Counted from the first letter of the stretch, positions 24,284 to 37,379 are shown. The stretch is DNA of 64,000 bases from Bryum argenteum (GCA_037043015.1 CM073321.1:687001-751000), one strand, 5' to 3'. The notes: generated by a model from the letters alone, not told the origin. Numbers and translations are program-made.

Positions 24284-24600
24284 CGAAGGCGGAGTTCAGC
24301 AGCGGCGGGCTTCATGGCAGCTGCCGGCCTGGCCCCTTGCACAACGGCAGCAGGAGCATCCACGGCTCCTAAATCCAGCGGCCGGGGATAGACTTGGCGG
24401 GGGCATTGGGTGAGCCCTTTGGGGGGGTCACAATGACTGGTAATCGAAGGCGGAGTTCAGCAGCAGCGGGCTTCCTGGCAGCTGCCGGCCCGACCCCTTG
24501 CACAACGACAGCAGGAGCATCGACGGCTGCCAAGGCCCCTTGGATTGTGTAATCCAGCAGCCGGAGATCGGCGTGGCGGGGGCATCGGGTCAGCCCTAAA
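24284..24600. repeat. 161-bp tandem duplication, GC-rich
   Basis: Two copies starting CGAAGGCGGAGTTCAGCAGC at 24284 and 24445 share blocks such as GGCAGCTGCCGGCC and CAGCAGGAGCATC. The region directly follows the piggyBac remnant. No gene. Confidence 0.75.
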
Positions 24601-26949
24601 CAAACTAGGAACTTCTTTCATATACAAAAGATGCTGCAAATGAACTAGCCACTAGATGTTACCGTATTTTTTGATCGACATACGCACAACGTAAGAAAAT
24701 TGTCTTAAGTGATACAAAGGCCATTGAGTGCGGTGGTGAATCCTCTCCTCCAACTACTAATAAAGTTGGATCACAGACTCCTCGACCAGTAGCAGTATCT
24801 AAGAAAATGTATGCAGTCTATAGTTTCAGTTTAATTGTTTTAGATTAATATACCAATGTTTGGTTATTGGATTGATTTATGCAACCTCACCCCGTCATAG
24901 TGCAATCCATTAACCTTCAGCCTTCCAATTCACAACCTTTTGGTGTTTGCAGTTTGAAATGTATTTTATCCTACCATTCAATATGTATTAAGTTTAGTTT
25001 GAGGCTACTTCAATTTATTGAAAGCAATCTCAAGGTTCTATGTGATATCATAAACATGATAATGGTATATGACACTTTCAATTGCACTATATTTAGAACC
25101 TTATTAGATTTTTTATAGAGATCATGAAACGATATTACCATATATAGTTATATTCATAACAGTTATTGTTTTAATCTATGTCGAAATTCCATGTTTTTAC
25201 ACATATAGGCACGCACGGAAATAGGCCACACGATCTTAGGTAACATCAAGCCTTTCTTACTTTTAATCGTAGTACCCTTGGATAAACTCAACACACGCAC
25301 CAGCTGCTTGTCGGCACGCTCATCAACCTCCTTGATCCGCACTTCTATTTGCTCAAGAATCAAAATTACACTCCGATTACTCTTTTCAATATGTTGAGTG
25401 AACCTCGAGGTAGCCTTGATGAATTGCTTGAACATTGCAGCCTCAAAGATTACCAAGGGTATGATTTTTGCATCGTACTACTCTGCCTTTTAATTAACTT
25501 CTGTTGAAACGTTGCAAAAATAGCCAATTGCTTGAGACCTTTGTGAGCGTCCTCCATTAGTATCCAGATTTGAACTTGCTCCTTACCCATCATGGGCACG
25601 ATGTTCTTTAACCAAGTGATCTTAATTTGGTCAAATCTGCTTCAATTCCACCTTTTAAGTAGTCGTTTGGGTGCGTTCAAGAGTTGGAATGATGTCTTCT
25701 TGCTCTGCCACTCCAAAATGCTTGCACAACCTGTGGCCAAGGTCATCCATAAAATTAAACTCCTACCAGACACTTACGAGTGCGTCCACGAGCTCCATCA
25801 TTAGTTGTTAGCCTTGAGATTTCTCGGGTTTGAAAACTTAAACTCATCCGGATTCAGTTGTACCCTAACCTTGCTTCTTACCCCACGTTTGCTCGTCCCT
25901 TTCACCAACTTGGGCCCCTTATCACCCTTCTTAGCACTCGTACGTGGCAAAGTCAATGGAGGTTGGGGAAGATTGTCAAACCTTATTCTCTTAGAATTAG
26001 TTAGTTAGCACTTAGTGATGGTTAGGTCTTAATTTTTAGCTATAGAAGAGAGTGAGCAGCCTTAGAATGGATCTCTTTAGTCATAGAATGATGAGAGTGA
26101 GGAGGCACGAGGGTTGGCCTCTAGCTAGAGTGAATAACCGTATAGGAAACACAACACGGACTTCAACCATTATGACTCGGCCGCGATCAGTTCCAGACAA
26201 GCTGCATTTACTGGCGCGTACCGCTGGCTTCTACACAATCTTTCCCTGACTTCCTTTTGTTGTTTGTAGTCCTTGGTTGTGGAAGTTCAAGTTTTCTAGT
26301 TGATTAGAGATTTAGAGAAGAGCAACTTCTCCACAGTAGACACAAGCCGCCTAAGAGAGATGACGAGGGCGAAGGGACGAGCATCGCTACCCATGCCGTC
26401 TAAAGATACAAACATGTACTCGCATCCCATTATCACCAAGATTGTGTTACCCTAGGTGACTAAGAATCCGGTGAAGCAAGTTGAGGTGATTATAGACCAA
26501 GTAAGGTTGAGACGCGTCGGGTTTTCTAAGGTAGCGTGAGACATTGCCAAAGATAAGACGCACCGGGTTTTCTAGGGTAGCCCTTGCTCGGATTAGGCAT
26601 AGTGGAAAGTGGAGGTGTGAGTGCGACGTTTTTCAATCACCCCATTTGGGCAAAGCACCAAAATTGGAGTTTGTAGACGTCGAGGGAGGTTCAAATACTC
26701 GACCACCTTTAAGGTTACAAACCCTTTAGAGGAAATAGGAAGCTGACCGAGCTAGAAAAGTGGTTACCGGATAGTCGATTGTCTCGACTGGAGAGGGGAA
26801 CAAGTGTTGTCATTCCTAATGCCTAATTATTCTCAGTCTAGATAAGCCAAACACGTGCACAGTGAAGCTGACGAAGGCGATACTGGAATCTTACGCCGAG
26901 AGAAGAGATTGAAGGTGGGGCTAAAATCTATCAATTTGTTCCTTTTTTA
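24601..26949. other. No recognised gene
   Basis: A minus-strand frame at 25163-25456 (Lys/Glu-rich, ATG-less start uncertain) and plus frames at 25592-26008 have no recognisable domain. Near 26515-26580 the word CGGGTTTTCTAGGGTAGC occurs twice with one mismatch. I see nothing else supportable. Confidence 0.35.
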
Positions 26950-28215
26950 TACCACCGCTATGCAAAATTTGATTATTCAATAGAATAAGAAAGAGACGGA
27001 TACAAAAAGAAGCTAAGGGAAGAATTGGGGACCCTCCTACTTGTTGTGTCGACTAGAGTGACTCTAGTATTGTTACTTTTAGTCAATTGTCAAAGTACAA
27101 ACTGGCTATTTTGTAACAACCGAGAGTAAATTGTCCAGAGTAAGATTTAATGATTTGACAGTGTATGTAGGAGGCGGTGTAACTTGTTTGGAGTTTTATG
27201 TGCTAATTCATGCCAGTGAATAATTTAGCAATTATATGTATAAATGGTTGAATGCCGGCATGGGAAATTGATAAAGTACTTAATCGATTATGAGTGTAAA
27301 TGACTAGTTGATCTTAGCATGTGAAGGAAAGCTCAAAGCAAACTAATGTGAGTATCCTTCTTACATAATATTATGTGTATGTTAATTTTATCAATAGTTG
27401 GTGATTAAGGCAATTTAGCCTTTTATAAGAATTAAGAAACCAATTGTTGAAGGAGAATTCTTGTCTCTCAAGTGGTCTTTAATTGAGCCAGTTGAACATG
27501 TTGGATGAAATAATAACATTGTAGAATGAATTGTTCAGAATTCTAAGTATGACAATTGAGAGAATAACTATGATAACCGTTTAGATAATTCAAATTGAGA
27601 GAACCAATTTGGAAGGCAAGTCAAGAGCAGGTGCAACAAAAGCAAAACATTTGGCTAGAGTCAAAAGGACAAATTGACTCACCTATGACTTTGGGCCAAT
27701 GGACAGCGAACAAAAAGGAAGATTGGACTCAAGTCCGAAAGGTTAGCTAATATGCATCAATATAGAGACAAATTGCTATAGATTATTGATATGAATTCTC
27801 ATAAGTATTTTGAGAAATAAATTAGCCACACCATAGAATTGTTGAATAAACTAAAAATTAATGCATAATGACTGAATTATCCGTCAGAAATAAAATCAAA
27901 ATAAAATCAAAAAATAATAATTATATGAGTTAATATAACTTGGCACTTTGTTTAGATAATAGTACATGCATGACAAATTGAAAATTACATAAACGTTCTG
28001 GGCGAATTATCAACCTTGTACAAAACTAGAGTAGACAGGATTGTGACAGGTATACAACTGTGAGTAGCATTATTAATGGACGAAATACGAAATTGGGAAT
28101 AAAAGTGGTCTAGATTATAAAATTAAGATTCCCTTCTTTAAGATGAAACTTCTTGTCATACCAATCTTGAAAGCAAGTGACTTTAGTCACAAAACAACAT
28201 ATTGATTAACCTTTC
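26950..28215 (-). repeat. Dispersed repeat, copy B (inverted relative to copy A)
   Basis: The reverse complement of this stretch aligns by eye with 9690-11100 through the landmarks listed for copy A, beginning with GTGACTAAAGTCACTTGC at the 28200 side. It is AT-rich, strongly diverged and non-coding. Confidence 0.55.
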
Positions 28216-28469
28216 TACTTATCAAGGTCCCCCTTGGGACATATACAGGCTTGCCACAGTCTTGAGATACAGTCAAACGTATTTGTCGTAGCACAACATT
28301 CATCGTCTGCAATACAACATACCCCACATCCGCGTGTACATGATATATGACAATGACTCCCCTTTGAGGTATCTCTGAAAGTATTTAGAGCTTCCCTTAA
28401 CAGGACGACTTCGACGTGATTAACACGATAACAACTATTTTGATCTTTGAAAGTTTTTACATACGAAGG

Positions 28470-29060
28470 CTTAAAATACTAAAAAGCTCTCTGTTTTGTA
28501 CGACACTCAAGATGTACCTCTTTGAAACCTATAAACAACTGGCCTCGCACAGAGTATCCGGATCAAAGTTAGTACATCTGCACAGCCATATTCAATACTT
28601 GACCCTCACATAGAATATTGGGTATACAGTCTACATAATCATGTGTATGCATTTTGTACGAAGGAGTACACCAAGTACTGAAGTACATATGAACCCATGT
28701 AATGCACAATCTGAGTGACAATTTTAGTACAACAAATAATAGTAGCATTACTTGTATACCAACTTGGACTTGTGTATTACAGAATGTACTTTGAGTACTT
28801 AGTTTTCTACCTTTTATGATGAATCCATGACCCAATGGTACCACGAATACACCAAAGTGACACGTTATCTATTCAATGTACTTAGAACTGTATTTCCAGC
28901 TCAACAAAAATATACTAGCTACAAGTACTTAATGACAATATGTACCTTTGCTACCATGCCAGTGAACTAATTACGACAATAAGTACTATGTGTCAATCAG
29001 ATTGACTTATAAGTATATACGTACACATAAAACCGCATGAGTACCTTGCTTTGGTATAGT
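28470..29060. repeat. GTAC/AAGTACTT-rich stretch
   Basis: The palindromic tetramer GTAC, often as AAGTACTT, AGTACTTAG or TGTACTT, occurs well over a dozen times in about 600 bp, several-fold more than expected by composition. No regular period. The minus-strand frame at 28844-28569 has hydrophobic residues but no recognisable domain. Confidence 0.45.
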
Positions 29061-29189
29061 AAAAGTAATAAGTAACTAGCTTAACTTTTTACTTGTATAC
29101 ATGAGCAAACATTAAACTAAGCTTATAACCTGTCAGTCGAAGCCAAGCTTTAAGCAACACATAAAAACATTCAATTACACAAAGAATAT

Positions 29190-29460
29190 AGTAACCATAA
29201 AACTTGAGTATTCGTGAGGTAGTGAATAGCGTGCACAACATATTCATTCTTCCCTGTGCGACGCCGAATCACATCTTTCTCGTTAGGTGAGAGATGAGAT
29301 CTCCCATGCCACCTAGCTTACACAGTTTCCTTTACGTAATCGGACAAACCAGCACGCTTTGACCGCTCCAAAAGTTTGTACTGCTTTTGAACTTTGAAGG
29401 AGCCATTTCTCCTTTCTATAGCAATCTCCACACTAATAGTAGGTATGTTGGTTGAACTGC
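29190..29460 (-). pseudogene. Unrecognised exon-like frame with one in-frame stop
   Basis: After an acceptor-like TTTTGCAG on the minus strand (about 29459) a frame runs about 80 codons: IPTISVEIAIERRNGSFKV, then KQYKLLERSKRAGLSDYVK, one TAA, then RWHGRSHLSPNEKDVIRRR and VVHAIHYLTNTQVL. The charged, helix-compatible composition looks coding, but I recognise no family. The single stop suggests a decayed exon. Confidence 0.35.
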
Positions 29461-29949
29461 AAAAATTCAGCAATAGACTTCACTCCCCTCAAATTTCAGA
29501 CTACGACATGAAATGTGCAACATGGTCCCTAAATCGTAATTTACAAACTCGTTGTGTATACTGATGCAATAGCTAAATTTCTTTCAAACTTTCCACCTCT
29601 CTAAAACCCAAAACACAATTAAAGAAAGAGTTAGAACAAGTGTCCTCTTTATGGAAACTTTTCAGTGAACTGATTCTCACTAAGAAATAAAAAGAGTATC
29701 AAAATACTTAACCCTGATTGTACGGGAAATGGCACTTCAAAGTAAAACTTGCCATCCCCTAAATTTCTAAACAGGATCTGATCTACAAAATGGCCTCCGG
29801 CATAACCCTGACTGCAGAACAATGAGGTAATCAGCAGCTCAAACACTGGCAAAAAGGGGGTGATTAGGTGTACATGCAAGAGCCTAGAAGGAATTGCCTC
29901 TATGAAGTGTGAAAGTGGTATTCTTCCTACCCCTTCAATTATCTTATCT

Positions 29950-30580
29950 ACTGATCTCCAACTAGCCTCTAAACTGGACCCAAACTTGTCCCCATACTCG
30001 TTTCCAAACTAAACTCCAGATTGGTCCCGAACTAAACCTAAAATTGTCCTAGACTCAACACTGGTCCTGCCCAAGACTCCAAATTGGTCCCTAAACTGGA
30101 CGTGAACAAAACCTGAAATTTTCCTAGACTCAACACTGGTCCTGCCCAAGACTCCAAACTGGTCCCGCCTGGGACTCTAAACTAATCATGGCCTAGACCC
30201 CAAACAGGTCCCGACCTAGACCCCAAACTGTTCCTAGTCTGGACCCCAAATTGGTCCAATCCTAGACTCCAAGCTCGTTCTGGCCTAGACCTCAAACTGG
30301 TCCTGGTCTGGACTCCAAACTGGTCCTAGCCTGGACTCCAAACTGGTCCTAGCCTGGACTCCAAACCGGTCCTGCTCTGGACTTAGAACTGGCCTAGACT
30401 CAAAGCAGGTCCTGCCTTGGATTACAAACTCGTCTTGGATTAGCTCTGAAACTGTCTTAGACTCGAAACTGGTCTTACCCTAGATTTCAGACTTATTTTG
30501 AACTCGACCAGAAACTTGCGTGGACCTTCAATTGGTCCTGTCCTGGACTTCAAGCTGGTCCTGAACAAACCCTGACATTG
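29950..30580. repeat. Degenerate 23-bp minisatellite
   Basis: Tandem copies of a unit like TGGACTCCAAACTGGTCCTAG are spaced exactly 23 bp in the best-preserved part (30309, 30332, 30355). More degenerate copies fill most of the stretch. Non-coding. Confidence 0.8.
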
Positions 30581-30848
30581 GCCTAGACAGAACCTATACA
30601 AGCCCTAGACAATGCCACAATGGTACTAAAATTCCAACAATACTACTTATCAACACCACCTTCTAACCCTATTCCTCGAATATTGTAGAGAAGAAAACTT
30701 AGCATAACGTTCCAACTAATTTACTCACACATATCCAAACATACTTCACTGAAAACTCATGATAATACAGATAACTTCTGCCCATGGCAGTCCACTCTCT
30801 GGTCCTTTCAGATATTCTTAACTGCCTGAAGCAATAGTTCTCTCCACT

Positions 30849-30960
30849 ATCCAACACACACACACACTCATATTCACACACACACACACCTCCTAGCTCC
30901 AGCTCTAATTTCCTGAGAGAGAGAGAGAGAAAGAAAGAGAGAGAGAAAGAGAGAGAGCCC
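30849..30960. repeat. CA and GA microsatellites
   Basis: Two CA runs (30849-30892) and a GA/GAAA run (30914-30957). The flanks resemble a 5' untranslated leader (polypyrimidine, CCCTCCAAACCCTAG), but no gene start follows. Confidence 0.75.
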
Positions 30961-33173
30961 TCACTTCCAAACCCCCTCCAAACCCTAGCCGCCACACTGG
31001 TCACCTAACCCTTATTGCCATCATTCATCCACTAGAAATTCATCTATCTACCAGATGTCATCCATCTATGGAATTTCATCCAACAACCAGACTTAAGGTA
31101 ACTCAAGAAGTCCAAACTACTGCCGAGTAACTGAAGGATTATTGGCTAGGTAGTTACCCGGTTAACATTATTCCCCTTTTCGTTTACATATGTCCTCATA
31201 TGTTCCCTGTTGGGGCTTAATGCAAGTATACCCGGTAAAGATAGGAAACAAACTGACTGTACTCCAAAAAAAAAACGTAATAGTAAAATTCTGAATCTAT
31301 ATGGATCTATGGAACCTCTACGTTTAACAGTGTCACTCTAGTCCTAGCGTTCTTCCTTCTGCTACGTCTGCTGGCCCTTGTAGTGCTATCTCTTCAACTC
31401 TGGCCTGCTGGCCAGATAAGTGTCATGGACCGCTTAAGTAGAGATTTAGTGGTCCCCTACCTTCTCCACTAGCTGTCCTCCAAGCTACCACCCTCTAAAC
31501 TTGACCTCCATGTATACCTGTCTATACTCTTGAGGTAGTGCCTGGAGCGTTGCACGAAGCTCCAACCCCCTCTAATGATTGCCTTGTACTTGGCAATGTT
31601 GGATCCTCTTCATCTTCATATTCCTTCACTGACCAATAAACAAATTTGGGATGCTTTTCAGCAAACCTCATCAATTATCTATTAGACCTCTCCTGTTCTA
31701 ATGTATAGGCGTGGATCTCATGTAAGACTTGTTTCTTGGCAGTGGTCAAAAGATGTCTACTCAAGATCTCAAAACGAGTATAACCTCACAATGATTAGAA
31801 TGGAGCAAGGTCAACTACGGGAATGTTGATGCGGTAGGCTGCTCAAGGGACTTGTATGCCAGCCTGGTCGGGAGAGATTCAGAACGACCTGGTAAAAGCG
31901 TCCGTGCCGTCATCGAGCAGGATTGACGAAAGGTTGACGGCTGGGGTTGGCTGTGCCGTCATGAGGGAGTTGACGAGAGTTGTAATCGGGAGCAACGGAC
32001 GTCTATTTGACTGAGCTGTTGGGGGCGTTGCATCGGGTAGAGTGTCGGTCGGCTGTAGTAGATGAGAATTAGGCTATGGAGCTAAGGAGTCCTTCGGTGT
32101 CGTCTCCTCCGTGGTGTCCTTCTTGTCGAGTTGAACGGACTAGTCTTTGTCTTGGTGTCGTTGACAAGGTTGTTATTGCGCCGGCCGCTCTAGGTACTAG
32201 CGTCGCTCTCCAACTCGTCATCTGTTGTCGTCTCCACATGTTGCCGGGCCTGTTCGGCTGGTGTCAAGCGTTTTGATTGGATGTGGATGCCAGAGGAGTC
32301 GGAGGCGTCGTAGAAGTACTTGTCGTTGCTGCTGCTTTAGTCCTTGAAGTTGACGTTGGACGATGCCCAAGGTGCCTTAGGTGGTGGGCGAGTCAGTGTA
32401 GTGGCCAGGTCCTCCTCAGAGTCCAACTAGGCTAAGGCTAGAATGTGGTTAGTCTGCTAGACGGACATCATGTGGTGGCTATATAAGTCGAGTCAACTCC
32501 GCGTGTCTTAAAGCACGTGGTTGAGGAGCTAAATTTGGGTAGGTGCGCGTCTTCGTAAGTCGAGTTTCATCAAAGAAAATTTGAGGTGCGTGGAAGGCCA
32601 ACTTCTTTTTCAAATTAACAAAGATTTTAATTTGGAAGCTTCACGTTCTTGTGATACACGGTGCCATCATGAGATTTCAAGCAAGTTGCCATCAATTACA
32701 GAAGAGTGAGCCAAAAGTATATAATAAGCATCTATCGAGTGCAGGTATTGTTGGAACAATGATAGTTTATTGAAACATTGTCTTTTTTTCTCGCACCATC
32801 GGTTGCACACTGTAGGGATCATGATGCAAAATCAGAGGACATGTCGTATGTAGTCCCGCAGAGTGGAGTTGTGGCAGACGGTCAATGATGTGACTGTTGC
32901 CAACCTTTCGATGATGATTTTAAACTAACGGCAAGAATCATAGCTTGTAGCGGGTGTACATTTCTTCTTGCAATTCTTTCCTGTTGATGTTTAGCTTGTA
33001 AGAGTATCAACAATCGGCGACTACACAACGAGATTGCTGCTGTTACGCTTTTTAACACACACAATGAGGCGAGAGAGACGATACCAACTCATTATGAGAG
33101 GTTGTCGTTGAGGCTAAATTCAGGGAGGGATGGAACATGGGCAAGGTAGGCTCGCAAGCATGGAGGTGAGAGC
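30961..33173. other. No recognised gene
   Basis: From 31800 to 32500 the sequence is GT/GTCG-rich with short quasi-repeats (GGTGTCGT, GTTGACG). Frames such as 32076-32276 are Ser/Leu/Cys-rich translations of this and carry no domain. Confidence 0.35.
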
Positions 33174-34230
33174 ATGAGAGAGTTCTGCAAAGCCCAAATT
33201 GTGGACTTCAAGGTCAAGCATGTTCGCAACAAAGTTGTCATGAAGTCTGTGTTGGTTAGGCACGCATACCAGCGGCATCAAGTGCCCTTAGATCCTGAAA
33301 TTCCACTCAAAAGGGTTCGATGCAAGTGTAAGAACTCGTGCAGTGCAGTTGTGATTGACCGTTTTGAATTATTTTTCTCTACAGTTTAGAACCTAGTTTT
33401 TCGATTCTAATTTGTTGTCTTGTCATCTCTGCTGGATACAATTTTGTTTCAATCATTTTTCGAGGACTAGGTGGACCCTGATTCTATACTTGGACCCATT
33501 GGGGTTCTGCACAGTGACATTGAATCCACTCGCAATGGTAGATCTCACAACGAGCTTCTTGACAATGGCATTTTCTTCTCTAATCTTGTCTATGTTCCAC
33601 CCACACTAGGCCTCCTCTATGGATCAGTTGAGCCACTGCTTTTGCCGGCGTTCACCGACTCAGAGTGACCCCTCCTGGACATGCACACCAGCAAAGCTTC
33701 TAGATTCAAGTTGCGACAAGATTTTCAAGCAACTTAAAGCCCACAACCGGAAGCCAAATGGAACATCAGCAGTGGTTTTTGCTACATGTCTTTATGGATT
33801 TGTCTGCACCCAAAGACGTCAACATGAGGCGCACAAGTACCTTATACATTGTCAAAAATCCATCTGAAGAACTGTTTGTGAGTCTCATGGATCCGGGTTG
33901 GCATTAAAGAAAGGATATCATGAGGTGCAAGATATTGATGCACACTGTGACCTTCCTGTTCGTAGGTTGCTATTGTCAATGCTTTCATGCTAGTATATTC
34001 CAATTGTCAAGCTTGGGAGGAGGAAGCGGCTGTCAAGGAATACGGTTTTGGAGATTAGTTTAAGACCCTTAATGTTTGTTGTGCAACATAGGTACCATGT
34101 AGGGCGATCGACGTTGTATGCAAATTTAAAGTATGGGAGAGAGCTTGTAGGGCAAGATGGTGTAAGTTGGCAGCAAATTGACCAAGTGCAAAAGGAGGAT
34201 TTGGAGGTGTGACAGTGGCAAGGTTTGAAG
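33174..34230 (+). pseudogene. Unrecognised protein-like remnants
   Basis: Several plus-strand frames have coding-like composition: 33174-33389 ends in IPLKRVRCKCKNSCSAVVID, a Cys cluster; 33471-33668 reads DPDSILGPIGVLHSDIES; 33690-33870 reads KIFKQLKAHNRKPNG then TCLYGFVCTQRRQHE. They are separated by stops and frame changes. They could be the debris of one transposon or captured gene, but I do not recognise it. Confidence 0.35.
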
Positions 34231-34893
34231 TGGGGAAAACATGGCGATTGTCACATATTCGTCAAGAGGTCTGCATTACGTTGGAGGATATTATCCCAGT
34301 GAATTTTTGATCTAGGCACCGAAACCCGGCGTGCCGGATGTCAACATCAACTGCAGACACGAGAATGTCCATTCTGTAGCAAGAGTCCTACCTCCTTAGG
34401 CTTTCAAAATAGTGAATGTTACCAGCTAGGAGAGATACTACATGCTAGGAAGAGTGACTTAGCGGAAATTAGATCGTATTAGTATTGTTGCTATAGTGCC
34501 TGTGTACAAAGGGGATCACAATTTGAGGTCTAGGAGGATTTCAAACAGACTTTTAAACATGTAACCAATAGCCGCAAATCCATGATACAAAGCACCAAAA
34601 GATTGGACTTTTGGTATATATAATACAATGTCATTTTTGTAGCGCCTGCACAATTTGGGTGGCATCAACCAGTTGTTTGTTGTGAGCACTTTGCATTGAA
34701 GAGTGGTCTTAGAATATGTAGAAGAAGACTTGTTTTGAGTTTATGATGTAATGTTGCCAACAGATATCAAAACAAGGTCAAAATGCGACTTTTTTTCCAC
34801 CATATGTTTTTGGGTAAAACATGGGAGGAGTCCCAACTCTGAAAGCGCTTTCAACTTGTTCATAACGACTGAATAGCTCAATACAATCTTCGC

Positions 34894-37290
34894 CTAAGCA
34901 AAAGGTGGACCAAAGTCTTTCGTAATGAAGTACAAGAACTCTGATGAAGTTTGCATGCTCTCGAAAGAATCGAGTAGCTCATCTTCCAGTACTTGAGTAG
35001 AATTGGCTGATGCTTGTTTTTGTGGTTGAGCTCTTATTTCTGCCTCTTTAGATGTTTGATTGCTGGTGCTCAAGGCTGCTGCTTGAGAAGTGTTGGTCAA
35101 TTAAAGCACTATTTTCTCCGTTGATTGAAATTTTTTTACCCATTCAGGCTTCCTTCTTGGCGAACATGGTTTGAATTTAAGGTTGACTATGTCTTCCGGA
35201 GGTGGCATATACCTCAGCAGCTTAGCGTCTAAAATCAATGGTGGTCTAAAAGGATCTGGTGGAAGTTTAAAGGAGCACTGAGAACTCTTGGCAACATCAT
35301 CGCTTCTGGGAAGTGCCTCATTTAACAGAACAAAACTAGCATCACTAAGATATCATTTTTTTATAGACACAGTTCCATTCCAATAAACACATGGACAAGA
35401 GCATGCTCCATGATTGAGCAATTCATCCTTCTTTTTTTAACATGATCAAGAGAACATTGCCTACTCACCTTTGATACTAGGCAAATAAAAATTTAATAGA
35501 AATTGAATATGTTTTACTATACAAGTATTGATTTGTCTGGCGGACAGCTTCTGTGTGTGCTAGTTGTGCGTAAGAAATTGTCCATACAGTTGTTGATTTT
35601 TTACATGCCCGTTTTACTGGTCGTGCCCGTTTTAGTAGTCGTCCAGGAGGAATTGATGGACGCGGTTTGGTGGAGAATCTGATCAGTGCAATATGACATG
35701 CTAGTTTGGTTGCAGCAAGTTCTTTAACACTAGGACCGATAAGCGTAACATATGTGTTACGCTTATAGGGCTGAAACACACCTATCTTTTTCTTGTGCTT
35801 TGAGCCTGAACCCTTGATGTTTCTACATCAATGGTCTGTATACATTGCCTAGCAACTATTTTGATTGATTAGACCTTGTTGATGTGGGATATGACCCACG
35901 ACTTTGACCAATCAGAACTATCCATTTTGAACCATTTCCAGAATCTCATGGCGTACTCATTTCACTCCGTTTGAGTGCATCTAAAGTATGTTCTATTGGT
36001 ATATTGTTGTTGTAGCTATTTTAGGCAAGTTGTTAGGAAGTGCTACACCAAAGTCTAAGTCATTTCGTGCAACCAATGAACCTCCACCACCCTATGGATA
36101 AGCGTAACTTATATGTTACAGATACGGTAGCAATCGGTCCTAGAGTTAATTGTCACCCGCGGCTTTGGCGTGGTTGCTTTTGTAGGTCGTTCAGCTTCAC
36201 CTTCTCCATCACCTTTTCTCTGTTGTGATGTTGCCAACAGTCACGAAAACAAGGTCAATGTGTGAATAAGGATTTTCATTCCACACCCAAGTGTTTGGCA
36301 TTGGCAAAATATGTAAGAATTATAAATTCTAACATTGCTTCCAACTTGTCCAGCACAGTTGAACAACACATTGTAAAATACTTAACGTGTTAGGAATTCG
36401 CGCTTCAACTCACTTTCTCAATCACCGAATTTACCTTCTGTAACGACCGATTCTCTTTTAATGGTGAGCCAGCTAGAAAAGGACTGTAAGATGTACGTTT
36501 TTCCTTCTTGTTGTCTGTCAAATTAATTGTCTTGGTGTCCTCCTCATGCCCCTTTGTACGCTCTCCCTTCTTCTTGTCTTCCACTGCTTTAGCTTCTGTT
36601 TCCAATATACCACAACAATTAGTTTGTGTTAACATACACAATAAGGATCATGTCCTTAACTTAGGTGCACTACCATGGGCAAGCACATGGCTTAATTAAA
36701 CGAGTGAAAGTTGTCTTACCAGCCATAGGCAATAGGGTCCTCTCTTGCTTTAGCACCTCAGGAGGTGGTTCACCCTTTGCGACGGTAAGAGCTTGCCTCT
36801 TCCTTACCCTAAATTGCTTGTCTCTAAAAGGAACGTCGCTGTCAGTACTACCAGATTGGACTGCTTGGAGGCCTTGCGCCTCTTTTGATGACGCTAGATG
36901 TAACTTTGCGTTTGCTGAGCCGGTCTTGGTGTCATCTTTAGGCCCCTTGGTATGTTCTCTCTTCTTCTTGTCTTCCACTGATTTAGCTGTTGTTTCAACA
37001 TCCAGCACGACTATTACAACATCCTACATCAAGCACCACTCGTTCTACACATGTACACAAGTATGGGCCAACAATGACATTGTTTAAGTGAAACACGTGG
37101 TTGAATTTGCCTTACCAGCCTTAGGCAACGGAGTCTTGTTTTGCTTTGGCTTTTTAGAGGCTGCTTCACTCTTTTTAGAAGCCTACTCAACAGGAGATGC
37201 TTTCTTGCGCTCCATGACCGGCTCTTCTACCTGGACCGAGGCCTTTTCCTCAAGTTTAAGACTACCGTCGGGCATTTTCAACAAACCAAA
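34894..37290 (-). CDS. Unrecognised Lys/Pro-rich multi-exon gene, hit by a MITE
   Basis: Minus-strand exon-like pieces: 37279-37110 (MPDGSLKLEEKASV... ending KTPLPKAG before a GTAAGG donor, with one in-frame TAG); 37008-36714 (VEDKKKREHTKGPKDDTK ... LKQERTLLPMAG, GTAAGA donor); 36641-36405 (VEDKKKGERTKGHEEDTK); a piece running from about 36220 to 35530 interrupted by the MITE; about 35330-35110 (LPPDPFRPPLILDAKLLRYM then PRRKPEWVKKF); 35100-34894. The first three look like duplicated exons sharing VEDKKK.E.TKG and the (P)KAG/MAG donor context. The pieces flanking the MITE read KATTPKPRVTI and KELAATKLACHIALIRFS and join in frame through a single TTAA. The product would be basic and probably disordered; function unknown. 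Exon order and completeness are inferred. Confidence 0.45.
35728..36145 (-). mobile_element. piggyBac-type MITE, copy 2 (418 bp)
   Basis: Same length and sequence as copy 1, in opposite orientation, with ends CACTAGGACCGAT and ATCGGTCCTAGAG (one terminal mismatch). TTAA flanks both sides (35724-35727, 36146-36149). It sits inside an exon of the Lys-rich minus-strand gene, and removal of the element with one TTAA leaves an uninterrupted frame. The identity between the copies is high, with only scattered differences, so amplification was relatively recent. Confidence 0.88.
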
Positions 37291-37379
37291 CCTCCAAGAA
37301 TTCAACCACAAAGCGTCGACCACTTGTAAACACGACAGACAATCACGACATCTTGAAAGGAGTTCTGGCTACAAGCACC

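Noticed and set aside
6670..36145. One giant palindrome joining the inverted MITE pair and the inverted 9.7/28.2 kb repeats
   Set aside because: The two pairs do not share a centre (about 21.4 kb versus 19.0 kb), so they are independent insertions.
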